32,489 nucleotides of DNA. Source: Candidatus Pelagibacter communis. Lineage in GTDB: Bacteria; Pseudomonadota; Alphaproteobacteria; Pelagibacterales; Pelagibacteraceae. Below are positions 15,903 through 28,166 of the stretch, piece after piece. Under the pieces are notes generated by a model. That model was not told the origin of the DNA and made no database searches. It saw only the letters and a program-made list of their open reading frames with translations. Made by a program: the position numbers and the translations under genes. The stretch spans positions 1-32,489 of the forward strand of contig NZ_CVSK01000074.1 in NCBI RefSeq assembly GCF_001180025.1. Direction: 5' to 3'. The number at the start of each line of letters is the position of its first letter. Positions within the stretch are counted from its first letter, which is position 1.

Positions 15903-16750
15903 TATTCTTCTCCACCTATTTTATAAGAAACTATTTTTACATAGTTGAGCTGTGTAAAATCAGAAAAAAAATTAATTTTTCCTTCTGATATGTTGTTAAT
16001 TTTTCCAATTGGTATACCAGGTTTGAATAAACCACCAAGACCTGAGGTGTAAGCAAAAATTTCTTTATTTTTAAAATCTTCTCTAAATTCTTCTTGAGTA
16101 TGTTCGATTTTTCCAAATTCACTTCCTGTACCAGAAATTACAGCTTGTATGTCATCTGGCTCTAGAACAGATGGTATTTTACTATTAAGGTCAGACAATA
16201 GTAATGCCCTTGAATTAGTATAATTTACTTCAATTATCTGTCCAACTAAGTAAACATCATCAATAACTGCCATTCCAATTTTTACTTTGTCTTTTGTGCC
16301 TTTATTTAATATTACTGATTTTAAATATGGGCTGTCTTTATCAATTAAAACTCTGGCAAAAATTTCTTGTGAATTTACACTTTCGTCAAGTAACTCTCTA
16401 AGCTTTTTATTTTCTGCAGTTAAAAACTCATTTTGTAATTTAAGTTGATCAGATTTTTCTATTTTAATTAAATCTTTCTGATGACTTTCATATAAGTCCA
16501 TATGTGATTTGAATTTTGAAGATATTTCTTTTAATTTATTTTCTGGGATTGATGCAATATGAGATGATCTATAAATTACTTCATTAATTCCTAATTTAAC
16601 AAATTGTATTGCTTTAAAATTAAAATTACTTAGAACAATTACAAAAATTGATAAAATAATTAAAGTTAGTAAAGAAAATTTTTGTTTATCTTTTTTTTTT
16701 AAGAAAGCTGACCTAATGGCAATTACAAAATCATCTCTGCCAGTAGCCAT
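15902..16750 (-). CDS. mreC: Rod shape-determining protein MreC
   Basis: This 282-residue bitopic protein has a short basic cytoplasmic tail, one membrane helix (about 25-43), a coiled-coil (about 75-120, with QNEFLTAENKKLRELLDES-type heptads) and a periplasmic beta-rich domain. ILNKGTKDKVKIGMAVID and GLGGLFKPGIPIGKI are typical MreC domain segments. It links the MreB cytoskeleton to PBP2 and RodA. It begins five bases after the mreB stop with an AGGA ribosome-binding site, and ends in a one-base overlap with mreD. Confidence 0.93.
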   Translation of the reverse strand: MATGRDDFVIAIRSAFLKKKDKQKFSLLTLIILSIFVIVLSNFNFKAIQFVKLGINEVIYRSSHIASIPENKLKEISSKFKSHMDLYESHQKDLIKIEKSDQLKLQNEFLTAENKKLRELLDESVNSQEIFARVLIDKDSPYLKSVILNKGTKDKVKIGMAVIDDVYLVGQIIEVNYTNSRALLLSDLNSKIPSVLEPDDIQAVISGTGSEFGKIEHTQEEFREDFKNKEIFAYTSGLGGLFKPGIPIGKINNISEGKINFFSDFTQLNYVKIVSYKIGGEE

Positions 16751-16755
16751 TTTTC

Positions 16756-19361
<2,606 letters not shown>

Positions 19362-19382
19362 AACTAAATTTTTAGAAAATCT

Positions 19383-19410
19383 ATAATACAATCTATGAGA
19401 GAGATTGCAA
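19383..19410 (-). promoter_or_regulatory. Candidate sigma-70 promoter for leuA and the mre run
   Basis: On the minus strand TTGCAA (19405-19410) is followed after 16 bases by TATTAT (19383-19388, five of six). The implied start is about 15 bases before the leuA ATG, so the leader would be very short. It sits in the 101-bp gap behind the peptide transporter, the most likely place for a promoter driving the 11-gene run. No leader peptide or attenuator for leucine is visible. Confidence 0.42.
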
Positions 19411-19462
19411 AATAATTAGTAAAATAATCACTTTCAATGGACCATTTTAGGCTTACGAAAAA

Positions 19463-21145
19463 TTAATTATAAATAGACTCAATTTTAGGCATTAATCGTA
19501 AAAGTTCTTTTGTGTATTCATGCGTTGGTTTTAAAAATAAATCCTCAGTTATTGAAACTTCGCATAATTTGCCGTCTTTTAAGACGCCAATTCTATCGCA
19601 CATTTGTCTAACAACAGGTAAGTCATGACTTATAAATAAAATTGTTAAATTTAATTGTTCTTGAAGATCTTTAAGTAAATTTAATATTTGAGCTTGAATA
19701 CTAACATCTAGAGCAGAAGTGGGTTCGTCACAAACTAAAAGTCTTGGTTGTGTGGCAAGTGCTCTTGCAATTGATATTCTCTGTCTCTGTCCTCCTGAAA
19801 ATTCATGTGGATATCGATCTGCAGATTTTTGAGTTAATTCTACAGACTCAAGTAAATCGTAAATATAATTATTTAAATCTATATTTGATATTGATGGGTT
19901 GTGAAGTGTGATTGGTTCCGCAATTATATCTTTTACTTTTAATCTTCCATTTAGTGAAGAATAAGGATCTTGAAATATCATTTGAATTTGTTTTCTAAAT
20001 TTCATTAATTCAGATCTTTGTTTAATTTTTGTTATACAAACGTTATCAAAGAAGATATCGCCAGATGTAGGTTTAAATAAATTTACAATCATTTTAGCAA
20101 TTGTAGATTTTCCACTCCCACTTTCTCCTACTAGACCAAAAGATTCTCCCTCTTTTATTTCAAATGAAACATCATTAACAGCCATCACAGAATTTTTAGA
20201 ATTTTCTGTAAAAAAATTATCATCAAAACTTTTATTCAAATTTTTTATCTGAACTAAATCTTGACTTATAATTTCTTTCTTTGACCATCTATTTAGTATT
20301 TTGATATTATTTTCTTTTTTTTTATTGTGTTCTTTTTCAACTATTACAAATCTTGAAATTTTTTTATTTGTTGGAGGAACTGAGCTCACTAAACTTTTGG
20401 TATAATTTTCTTGTGGATTGGTTAATATTTTTTTAGTTTCACCGATTTCAACTAAATTACCACTTTTCATAACTGCTACACGATCTGCTGTCTCAGCTAT
20501 AACTCCCATGTCATGAGTAATTAAGATTACAGCAAGATTTCTTTCTTTTGTTAATTTTTTAATAAGTTCTAAAATCTGAGATTGAATTGATACATCTAAT
20601 GCTGTTGTTGGCTCATCTGCAATTAACAATTCTGGCTCGCAACATAGAGCTAAAGAAATTACTACTCGCTGTCTCATTCCACCTGAGAATTGATGAGGAT
20701 AATTATCAAATCTTGCGTCTGCATCTTTTATACCAACCTCTTTTAATAAATTTATAGATTTATTTTTTGCTTCTTCTTTACTCAATTTAAGATGAGTTTG
20801 AATTGTTTCAATTAATTGTTCACCCACTGTAAGAATTGGGTTAAGTGAAGTTTGAGGATCTTGAAATATCAATCCAATTTTATTTCCCCTATATTTAACA
20901 ATGCTTTCAGAATTTTCATGAATGTTAAGATCGCCTAAAATAACTGATCCACTAGATACCTTACCTGGTTCATCGATTAAATTTATAATAGCATTTCCTA
21001 CTGTACTTTTTCCTGATCCAGACTCTCCAACTAATCCTAAAATTTCTCCTTTATTAACCTCAATATTCACATTCTTAGCAGCATAAACTGTTTCTTTTCT
21101 CATTTGGTAATCAACACTAAGATTATTTATTTTTAAAAATGTCAT
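19463..21145 (-). CDS. Dipeptide/oligopeptide ABC transporter, fused DppD-DppF ATPases
   Basis: This 560-residue protein has two complete ABC ATPase domains in one chain, equivalent to DppD plus DppF (YejF/GsiA-type layout). The first domain has Walker A GESGSGKST (40-48), signature FSGGMRQR (153-160) and LLIADEPTTALD. After a charged linker of about 40 residues (260-295), the second has an identical Walker A (340-348), signature FSGGQRQR and LLVCDEPTSALD. Oligopeptide-type C-terminal extensions (TNPQENYTKSLVSSVP) follow the first domain and also appear at the end. The ATG at 21145 is chosen because it overlaps the dppC stop by four bases (ATGA). It powers the DppBC channel. Confidence 0.93.
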   Translation of the reverse strand: MTFLKINNLSVDYQMRKETVYAAKNVNIEVNKGEILGLVGESGSGKSTVGNAIINLIDEPGKVSSGSVILGDLNIHENSESIVKYRGNKIGLIFQDPQTSLNPILTVGEQLIETIQTHLKLSKEEAKNKSINLLKEVGIKDADARFDNYPHQFSGGMRQRVVISLALCCEPELLIADEPTTALDVSIQSQILELIKKLTKERNLAVILITHDMGVIAETADRVAVMKSGNLVEIGETKKILTNPQENYTKSLVSSVPPTNKKISRFVIVEKEHNKKKENNIKILNRWSKKEIISQDLVQIKNLNKSFDDNFFTENSKNSVMAVNDVSFEIKEGESFGLVGESGSGKSTIAKMIVNLFKPTSGDIFFDNVCITKIKQRSELMKFRKQIQMIFQDPYSSLNGRLKVKDIIAEPITLHNPSISNIDLNNYIYDLLESVELTQKSADRYPHEFSGGQRQRISIARALATQPRLLVCDEPTSALDVSIQAQILNLLKDLQEQLNLTILFISHDLPVVRQMCDRIGVLKDGKLCEVSITEDLFLKPTHEYTKELLRLMPKIESIYN

Positions 21146-22080
21146 TTTTTTAATTTTGGATTTAAAGTATCTCTCATCCAATCCCCTAATAAATTAATTG
21201 AAAATGCTAAAATAACTAAGAAAATTGCTGGAAAAAAAGTTATCCACCATTCTCCTGAAAACAAAAAGTCATTACCAAGTCGTATCAATGTCCCTAAAGA
21301 AGGTGTTGTTGGAGGTACGCCAACTCCTAAAAAACTCAAAGTAGATTCAGCTAAAATAGCAAGAGCTAAACCAATAGTTCCAATTACTAACACCGGTCTT
21401 AAAATATTTGGTAAAATATGTTTAAACATAATAATTATATTAGAAACCCCAATTATTGTTGATGCTGAAACATAGTCTTTATTTTTTTCCACCAAAGTTG
21501 CAGCTCTTGAAACTCTAGCAAATTGTGGCCACTCTGAAATCCCGATTGCAAATATTAAAACATAAATTGCCATTTCATCATGCATTTCTCTCGAGATTAA
21601 TCCTCTTGCTATTCCATCAACCAATAATGCCATCAAAATACTTGGTACTGTTAACTGAACATCAGTTAACCTCATTACTATCATTTCATATTTTCCCCCA
21701 AAAAATCCCGCTGTTAATCCCAATCCAACTCCAAGAATTAAGCTAAAAATTATCGCAGAAAAACCTACTATTAAAGAAATTCTACATCCATACAAAATTG
21801 TTGATAACATATCTCTTCCTTGTCCATCAGTACCTAAAATAAATTTAGCAAGGCCATCTTCTGTCCATGAAGGTGGTGTGAATGCATCCATCAATGATAG
21901 AGAGGATGGGTCAAAGGGATTGTAAGGTGTTACGAGCTCAACAAAAAAAGAACAGAAAAAAATTATAAACAAGATAGTAGATGATACAATGGCAGTTGGC
22001 GATTTAATAAAGCTATGATAAATATCACTATCTTTTAATCTTTCCCAAGTACTTAAAGTTTTGTTATCCACTTGCTGCAT
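21142..22080 (-). CDS. dppC: Dipeptide/oligopeptide ABC transporter permease DppC
   Basis: This 312-residue permease has an N-terminal cytoplasmic segment, about six transmembrane helices, and the DppC hallmark FILGTDGQGRDMLSTILYGCRISL split across residues 80-105. The ATPase-contacting loop reads EKNKDYVSASTIIGVSNIIIMFKHILPN, and the C-terminal LSFLGVGVPPTTPSLG is typical. It overlaps dppB by 17 bases and the ATPase gene by four. It forms the peptide channel with DppB. Confidence 0.93.
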   Translation of the reverse strand: MQQVDNKTLSTWERLKDSDIYHSFIKSPTAIVSSTILFIIFFCSFFVELVTPYNPFDPSSLSLMDAFTPPSWTEDGLAKFILGTDGQGRDMLSTILYGCRISLIVGFSAIIFSLILGVGLGLTAGFFGGKYEMIVMRLTDVQLTVPSILMALLVDGIARGLISREMHDEMAIYVLIFAIGISEWPQFARVSRAATLVEKNKDYVSASTIIGVSNIIIMFKHILPNILRPVLVIGTIGLALAILAESTLSFLGVGVPPTTPSLGTLIRLGNDFLFSGEWWITFFPAIFLVILAFSINLLGDWMRDTLNPKLKK

Positions 22081-23047
22081 CTCCTTTAACTCTTATTCTT
22101 GGATCAATTAAATAATAAAGAATATCAACTATAAAATTTATCATTACGAAAACAAAAGCTATAAAAACTAAATAAGCTGACATGATTGGTATATCTACGA
22201 ATTGAACTGCTTGAATAAATAAGAAGCCCATTCCAGGCCATTGAAAAACAGTTTCAGTAATAATTGAAAACGCAATTAAAGTTCCAATATTTATTCCTGC
22301 TATAGTTATTACTGGTATCAATCCATTTTTTAATGCATGTTTATATTTAATACTATTTTCACTAATGCCTCGAGCACGTGCAAATTTAATATAATCTGTT
22401 TGTAATATTTCCATCATCTCTGCTCGCACAAGTCTGATGATATAAGTCATTTGGAAAAGGCTTAATGTTACTGAAGGAAGTATAATTGCTTTCAGTCCTG
22501 AAACTGTTAAAAAACCTGTGGTCCAAAAACCTAAATCAACAACCTCCCCTCTACCAAAAGAAGGTAATATTCCTAAGATTACTGCAAACAAATATATAAA
22601 TAATATACCAATTACAAATGTGGGGAGTGAAACTCCAAGCAAGGAGACGGCTAAGACAAAATCACTTAAAAAACCTTTTCGATTTATGCCAGTATAAACT
22701 CCTAACAAAGTACCAGTAATTAGTGCAATTAGTGCTGAAATAACCACAAGTTCAATAGTTGCTGGCAATCTTTCAACTATTAATTCTGAAACAGGTCTTC
22801 TTAATTGATATGAAATTCCAAACTCACCCTTAGAAGCATTAACTATAAATCTTGAAAATTGAACATGAATTGGGTCCATCAAACCTAATGTTTCTCTTAA
22901 TTCTGCTCTTTCCTCATCAGAAGTCTCTTCTCCAACCATGTTATTAATTGGATCACCAACAAAATTAAATAAAGAAAAAGATACAAAGGCGACAACCAAC
23001 ATCACCAAAGCAGATTGAAACAGCCTTTTAAAAAAATATTTTATCAA
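22064..23047 (-). CDS. dppB: Dipeptide/oligopeptide ABC transporter permease DppB
   Basis: This 327-residue permease has about six helices. The N-terminus IKYFFKRLFQS matches the conserved DppB opening. RETLGLMDPIHVQF (about 50-63), PATIELVVISALIAL and the loop DYIKFARARGISENSIKYKHALKNG are characteristic. The start is TTG, with no Shine-Dalgarno sequence. No nearby ATG would preserve the conserved N-terminus, so TTG is probably real. It lies 60 bases after the dppA stop, beyond a strong hairpin. Weak initiation together with the hairpin suggests it is made in lower amounts than DppA. Confidence 0.92.
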   Translation of the reverse strand: MIKYFFKRLFQSALVMLVVAFVSFSLFNFVGDPINNMVGEETSDEERAELRETLGLMDPIHVQFSRFIVNASKGEFGISYQLRRPVSELIVERLPATIELVVISALIALITGTLLGVYTGINRKGFLSDFVLAVSLLGVSLPTFVIGILFIYLFAVILGILPSFGRGEVVDLGFWTTGFLTVSGLKAIILPSVTLSLFQMTYIIRLVRAEMMEILQTDYIKFARARGISENSIKYKHALKNGLIPVITIAGINIGTLIAFSIITETVFQWPGMGFLFIQAVQFVDIPIMSAYLVFIAFVFVMINFIVDILYYLIDPRIRVKGDAASG

Positions 23048-23064
23048 TTTGTGAAGGTTTAAAC

Positions 23065-23097
23065 TTACAAGCCCTTTAAATTTTAAAGGGCTTGTAA
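23065..23097 (-). terminator. Strong inverted repeat between dppA and dppB, possible attenuator or 3'-end stabiliser
   Basis: Perfect 16-base arms (TTACAAGCCCTTTAAA at 23065-23080 and its complement at 23082-23097) are separated by a single base, giving a stable hairpin once a small loop opens. The minus-strand sequence after it (GTTTAAACC) has no real U run, so it may protect the dppA mRNA 3' end or partly terminate, rather than act as a full terminator. It lies 10 bases before the dppA stop side and 17 bases ahead of dppB. Confidence 0.65.
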
Positions 23098-23107
23098 TAA
23101 TTTTTAA

Positions 23108-24670
23108 TTAGTTAAAACTAGCAGTTCTGAATAACGGTTCGTTATTCGGTCTGATAGGAACATTAACATTGCTTTTAGATGCCCAAGAAATTACTTGGTG
23201 ATGTAAAGGAAGATAAGAAATATCATCTTTTACAATTTTCCAAGCTTTTGCAATTGCAGCATTTCTTTTATCTAAATCAACTTCACCTTCCATAACTCTA
23301 ATTGCAGCATCAACATCAGCGTTACTAAAGTTAACTTTGTTCCAGCTAGCACCAGTTTCATATAGGTAATGGAAAACATAGTGACTATCTAAAGTTGGAA
23401 CACCCCATCCTAGCATATAGAAATCACCTTGATCATCTTTAAGCTCTTTGAAGTGTTTACTTTTAGTTTGAGCAAATAAGTTAACATTAACTCCAATTTT
23501 GCCCAACATTCCAACAACAGCAGTACATATTGCCTCATCGTTTACATATCTGTCATTAGGACATCTAAGTTCAACGTCAAAACCATTAGGATAACCTGCA
23601 TCAGCTAAAAGTTTTTTTGCAGCATTAACATCGTAAGGTAATCTTTTATCAAGATCAGCTGTATATCCATTTACACCTGGGAAAGTTATAATTCCCGCTG
23701 GTTCACTTAAACCTCTCATAACTTTTTTCTTGATCGCTTCAATATCAATTGCTTGATAGAGAGCTTGTCTTACTTCTTTTTTCTTAAATGGATTATCACC
23801 TGTATTACCAGTTCTCAACTTGTCAGCTGCTTGGTCCATGCCTAAGAAAATTGTTCTCATCTGAGCTGTACTTTCAACTTTGTGACCTGAAGAAGATCCA
23901 ATTCTTTTTAAGTCTTGAACAGGAGCATCAGTAACTATATCAATTTCACCAGATAATAATGCTGCTACTCTTGTAGCTGCATTTTTAATAGGCATTAATT
24001 CGATTTGAGTTACTTTTTTGTCCTTCATTTCACCCCACCAATGTTTATTTCTTTTAAACACTGTTTTGGTATTAGGCTCTCTTAAAGTTATTTTAAAAGG
24101 ACCAGTTCCCATAGCATTAGTAGCAGAGAAAGTTTCTTGTCCTGCATCCCAATTTTGTGGAGACATTGCAAAGTTTTTCTCTGACCAAGCTTTAGACATT
24201 ATAAAAATGTTAGACAATTGGTTTAAAAGAATAGGGTTAGGTTTACTTGTAGTTATTTTAACAGAGTAATCTCCAACCGCTTCAACATTAGCAACAGTGC
24301 TGATGTATTCTTTAAAGTCAGATGTTCTTTGCTTAGCTCTTAATATACTAAAAACAACATCTGCTGATGTCATTCCAGAACCATCTGAAAACTTAGCGTC
24401 TTCTCTTAAAGTAAAAATCCAAGTATTTGGATCAGTGGCTTTCCATTTTGTTGCTAAAGCAGGCCCTATTTTCATGTCCAAGCCTCTTTGAACTAGAGCT
24501 TCATAAACCTGTCTAGATACTTGAGTGGTTGGACCCTCATTTTGTGCATGTGGATCTAGTGTTAAACTGTCTCCTTGCATAGACCATTTAATAGTTTTTG
24601 CCCATGCTGAAGAAAATCCGAATACTAGAACTAATGACAATAGTATTCTTACTATATTTTTAGTCTTCAT
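23108..24670 (-). CDS. dppA: Peptide ABC transporter substrate-binding protein DppA/OppA-type
   Basis: This 520-residue family-5 solute-binding protein has a signal peptide (residues 1-24, cleaved after AWA). The mature protein begins with the standard WSMQGDSLTLDPHAQNEGP region and carries WIFTLREDAKFSDGSGMTSADVVFS (split around 88-112) and a KEVRQALYQAID helix. Such proteins deliver dipeptides, oligopeptides or glutathione to DppBC. The start has a strong GAGGGGA ribosome-binding site and a perfect TATAAT box upstream. It is followed by a hairpin before dppB, paralleling the livJ arrangement. The peptide class bound is not predictable from the sequence. Confidence 0.92.
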   Translation of the reverse strand: MKTKNIVRILLSLVLVFGFSSAWAKTIKWSMQGDSLTLDPHAQNEGPTTQVSRQVYEALVQRGLDMKIGPALATKWKATDPNTWIFTLREDAKFSDGSGMTSADVVFSILRAKQRTSDFKEYISTVANVEAVGDYSVKITTSKPNPILLNQLSNIFIMSKAWSEKNFAMSPQNWDAGQETFSATNAMGTGPFKITLREPNTKTVFKRNKHWWGEMKDKKVTQIELMPIKNAATRVAALLSGEIDIVTDAPVQDLKRIGSSSGHKVESTAQMRTIFLGMDQAADKLRTGNTGDNPFKKKEVRQALYQAIDIEAIKKKVMRGLSEPAGIITFPGVNGYTADLDKRLPYDVNAAKKLLADAGYPNGFDVELRCPNDRYVNDEAICTAVVGMLGKIGVNVNLFAQTKSKHFKELKDDQGDFYMLGWGVPTLDSHYVFHYLYETGASWNKVNFSNADVDAAIRVMEGEVDLDKRNAAIAKAWKIVKDDISYLPLHHQVISWASKSNVNVPIRPNNEPLFRTASFN

Positions 24671-24722
24671 TATTCCCCTCGTTTTTTAAATTTATATAAA
24701 AAAGTATAAGTGAAATAATTGA

Positions 24723-24750
24723 ATTATAGTAGCAATAATTTACTGATAAA
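24723..24750 (-). promoter_or_regulatory. Candidate promoter for the dpp operon
   Basis: The 82-bp gap between ilvC and dppA contains a perfect minus-strand TATAAT (24723-24728), placing a start about 45-50 bases before the dppA ATG. The best -35 at 16 bases spacing is TTTATC (24745-24750), only three of six matches. The -10 is convincing; the -35 is not. Confidence 0.42.
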
Positions 24751-24752
24751 AT

Positions 24753-25793
<1,041 letters not shown>

Positions 25794-26342
25794 TTAATTA
25801 AATATTTTAGCACCCCTAGTCATTGCTACTGCCCCAGTTCTCGAAGTACTAATAAGTCCTAAGGGCTTTAATTTTTTATTCATTTTATCAATTTCTCTCC
25901 TAAGAGCAGTTATTTGAATTACTGCTGAAGTTTTTGTTTCATCTAATATTACGGGATTAAATTTTTTACAAGCATTTAAGCATTTTTCAATTTTATTTCT
26001 TTTTCCTACAACTTTAAACAAAGCCATTTCTTTAAAAATTACGCCTTTATCCTCTCTTTTAAATTCAGCGACTTTATGAACAGGCACTAACTTTGTTAAT
26101 TGGAGTCTTATTTGTTCAATTACTTGAGGTGTTCCAGTGGTAACAATTGTTATTCTTGAAATATTTTTAACCGCATCAACCTCTGCAACAGCTAATGACT
26201 CGATGTTGTAACCTCGACCAGAAAATAAACCAACTACTCTTGCCAAAACTCCAGCCTCATTATCTACCCAAACAACAAATATATATGTGTCTGATTTTTG
26301 TTTCTTCGTAGGTATGCTGTAAGCTGACTTTGATTTCGGCAT
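25794..26342 (-). CDS. ilvH: Acetolactate synthase small (regulatory) subunit
   Basis: This 182-residue regulatory subunit of acetohydroxyacid synthase has an N-terminal ACT domain starting at about residue 19, with VDNEAGVLARVVGLFSGRGYNIESLAV, the standard valine-binding segment (shown here in parts: NEAGVLARV and GRGYNIESL). A C-terminal ALS_ss_C domain (about 100-175) contains FKEMALFKV. It confers feedback inhibition by valine and raises activity of the large subunit. It lies five bases after the ilvI stop and has no obvious ribosome-binding site. Confidence 0.96.
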   Translation of the reverse strand: MPKSKSAYSIPTKKQKSDTYIFVVWVDNEAGVLARVVGLFSGRGYNIESLAVAEVDAVKNISRITIVTTGTPQVIEQIRLQLTKLVPVHKVAEFKREDKGVIFKEMALFKVVGKRNKIEKCLNACKKFNPVILDETKTSAVIQITALRREIDKMNKKLKPLGLISTSRTGAVAMTRGAKIFN

Positions 26343-26347
26343 TATGA

Positions 26348-28114
26348 TTATACTAAGGCTTTGCCTTTTCCTTTGATTTTATTTTCCTCTTGATCATTTG
26401 GGCCCAAGATCATTTGGTTATGAGGTTTTCCAGATGGTATCATTGGGAAGCAATTCTCGTTAGGATCCACATGACAATCAAATATAACTGGTCCATCATA
26501 ATCGATCATTTCTTGAATTTTATCATCAAGATCATCTGGATTGTCTGCTTTAATTCCTTTACATCCATAAGCTTCTGCCATTTTCATAAAATCTGGTAAT
26601 GCTTCAGAATAACTTTCAGAATAATTTTTTTCATGCAGCAATTCCTGCCATTGTCTAACCATTCCCATATATTGATTATTTAAAATAAATATTTTTATAG
26701 GAAGATTATATTGAACCGCAGTAGACATTTCTTGCATGGTCATTAAAACTGATGCTTCTCCAGCAATATCAATTACTAATTTTTCAGGATGAGCAATTTG
26801 AACACCAACTGCTGCTGGTAATCCATACCCCATAGTTCCTAAGCCTCCAGATGTCATCCATCTATTTGGTTTATTAAATTTATAATGCTGAGCAGCCCAC
26901 ATTTGATGTTGTCCAACCTCGGTAGTAACATAAGTATCTTTATTCTTAGTTAATTCATAAAGTCTTTGAACGGCATGTTGAGGTTTTATACTTTCATCAC
27001 TATTTACAAAATTAAGAGAATCCTTTTCTCTCCATTTTTCAATTTGCTCCCACCACTTAGCTATATTTGATTTATTTGATTTGCTGTGACCATTTTTTCT
27101 TTTAGCAATTGTTTTATTAATTTTACTTATTACACTCGTAACATCTCCAACTATTGCAAGATCCACTTTGATAATTTTATTAATTGACGATGGATCTATA
27201 TCAATATGAACCTTTTTTGAATTTGGTGAAAACTCATCAATTTTTCCAGTAATACGATCATCAAACCTTGCACCAATGTTAATTAAAAGATCACAATCAT
27301 GCATAGCATTATTTGCTTCATAAGTACCATGCATACCAAGCATTCCTAAAAATTGATTATCATCTCCAGGGTAAGCACCTAATCCTTGAAGTGTAGAAGT
27401 TATAGGAAAACCAGTGAGCTCAACAAATTCTCTTAGAGCCTGACTTGCTTTTGGGCCTGAGTTAATTACCCCTCCACCACTATAGATGATTGGTTTTTTA
27501 GATTTACTTAATAAATTTACTAATTCATCGATTTGATCTTGAGAAAATTTATTGTGAGATTTTCCATTTAATTTTTTTTCTTTGTTTGGTTTTTTGTATT
27601 TTGTTTTTGCAAACTGAATATCTTTTGGAATATCAATTAAAACTGGTCCAGGTCTCCCTGTTGTTGCAACTCTAAATGCTTCATGAATAACTTTTGAAAG
27701 ATCATTAATATCTTTAACTAGCCAATTGTGTTTCGTGCAAGGTCTTGTAATTCCTGTGGTGTCACATTCCTGAAAAGCATCTGTTCCAATTAAATGCGTT
27801 GGAACTTGACCAGAAATACAAACCAGTGGAACAGAATCCATATAGGCATCAGTTAATGCTGTAACAACATTGGTTGCTCCAGGACCTGATGTAACTAAAA
27901 CTACACCTGGTTTTCCTGATGATCTAGCATAACCTTCAGCTGCATGACCTGCACCTTGCTCGTGTCTAACTAAAATATGTTTTATGGTAGGATGATTTTT
28001 TAATTCATCATAAATAGGTAACACTGCACCACCTGGATAACCAAAGATATGTTCTACCTTTTGGTCTTCAAGACACTTAAATACAATTTCTGCTCCAGTT
28101 AATAATTTTGGCAT
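26348..28114 (-). CDS. ilvI: Acetolactate synthase large (catalytic) subunit
   Basis: This 588-residue thiamine-diphosphate enzyme makes 2-acetolactate and 2-aceto-2-hydroxybutyrate. The order is pyrimidine domain (HEQGAGHAAEGYARSSG, catalytic Glu52), central FAD-binding domain (about 195-330) and PP domain (about 370-560). LVTSGPGATN and QVPTHLIGTDAFQE are family signatures. The PP-binding motif reads AGEAS followed about 25 residues later by NNQYMGMV. The usual metal-binding Asp of the GDG/GDA motif is thus Glu, a conservative change to check. A TTGACC box lies 30 bases upstream and no ribosome-binding site is visible, so the mRNA may be leaderless. Confidence 0.95.
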   Translation of the reverse strand: MPKLLTGAEIVFKCLEDQKVEHIFGYPGGAVLPIYDELKNHPTIKHILVRHEQGAGHAAEGYARSSGKPGVVLVTSGPGATNVVTALTDAYMDSVPLVCISGQVPTHLIGTDAFQECDTTGITRPCTKHNWLVKDINDLSKVIHEAFRVATTGRPGPVLIDIPKDIQFAKTKYKKPNKEKKLNGKSHNKFSQDQIDELVNLLSKSKKPIIYSGGGVINSGPKASQALREFVELTGFPITSTLQGLGAYPGDDNQFLGMLGMHGTYEANNAMHDCDLLINIGARFDDRITGKIDEFSPNSKKVHIDIDPSSINKIIKVDLAIVGDVTSVISKINKTIAKRKNGHSKSNKSNIAKWWEQIEKWREKDSLNFVNSDESIKPQHAVQRLYELTKNKDTYVTTEVGQHQMWAAQHYKFNKPNRWMTSGGLGTMGYGLPAAVGVQIAHPEKLVIDIAGEASVLMTMQEMSTAVQYNLPIKIFILNNQYMGMVRQWQELLHEKNYSESYSEALPDFMKMAEAYGCKGIKADNPDDLDDKIQEMIDYDGPVIFDCHVDPNENCFPMIPSGKPHNQMILGPNDQEENKIKGKGKALV

Positions 28115-28119
28115 TAGGC

Positions 28120-28149
28120 AATCTAGCTGAAGTTGTGCTCATTGGTCAA
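28120..28149 (-). promoter_or_regulatory. Candidate promoter for ilvIHC giving a leaderless mRNA
   Basis: On the minus strand TTGACC (28144-28149, five of six to TTGACA) is followed after 18 bases by TAGATT (28120-28125, four of six). A start six to seven bases on would fall on or next to the ilvI ATG at 28114, giving a leaderless transcript. This agrees with the lack of a ribosome-binding site. The -10 match is weak. Confidence 0.35.
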
Positions 28150-28166
28150 GTTTTAGAATGAAAATT

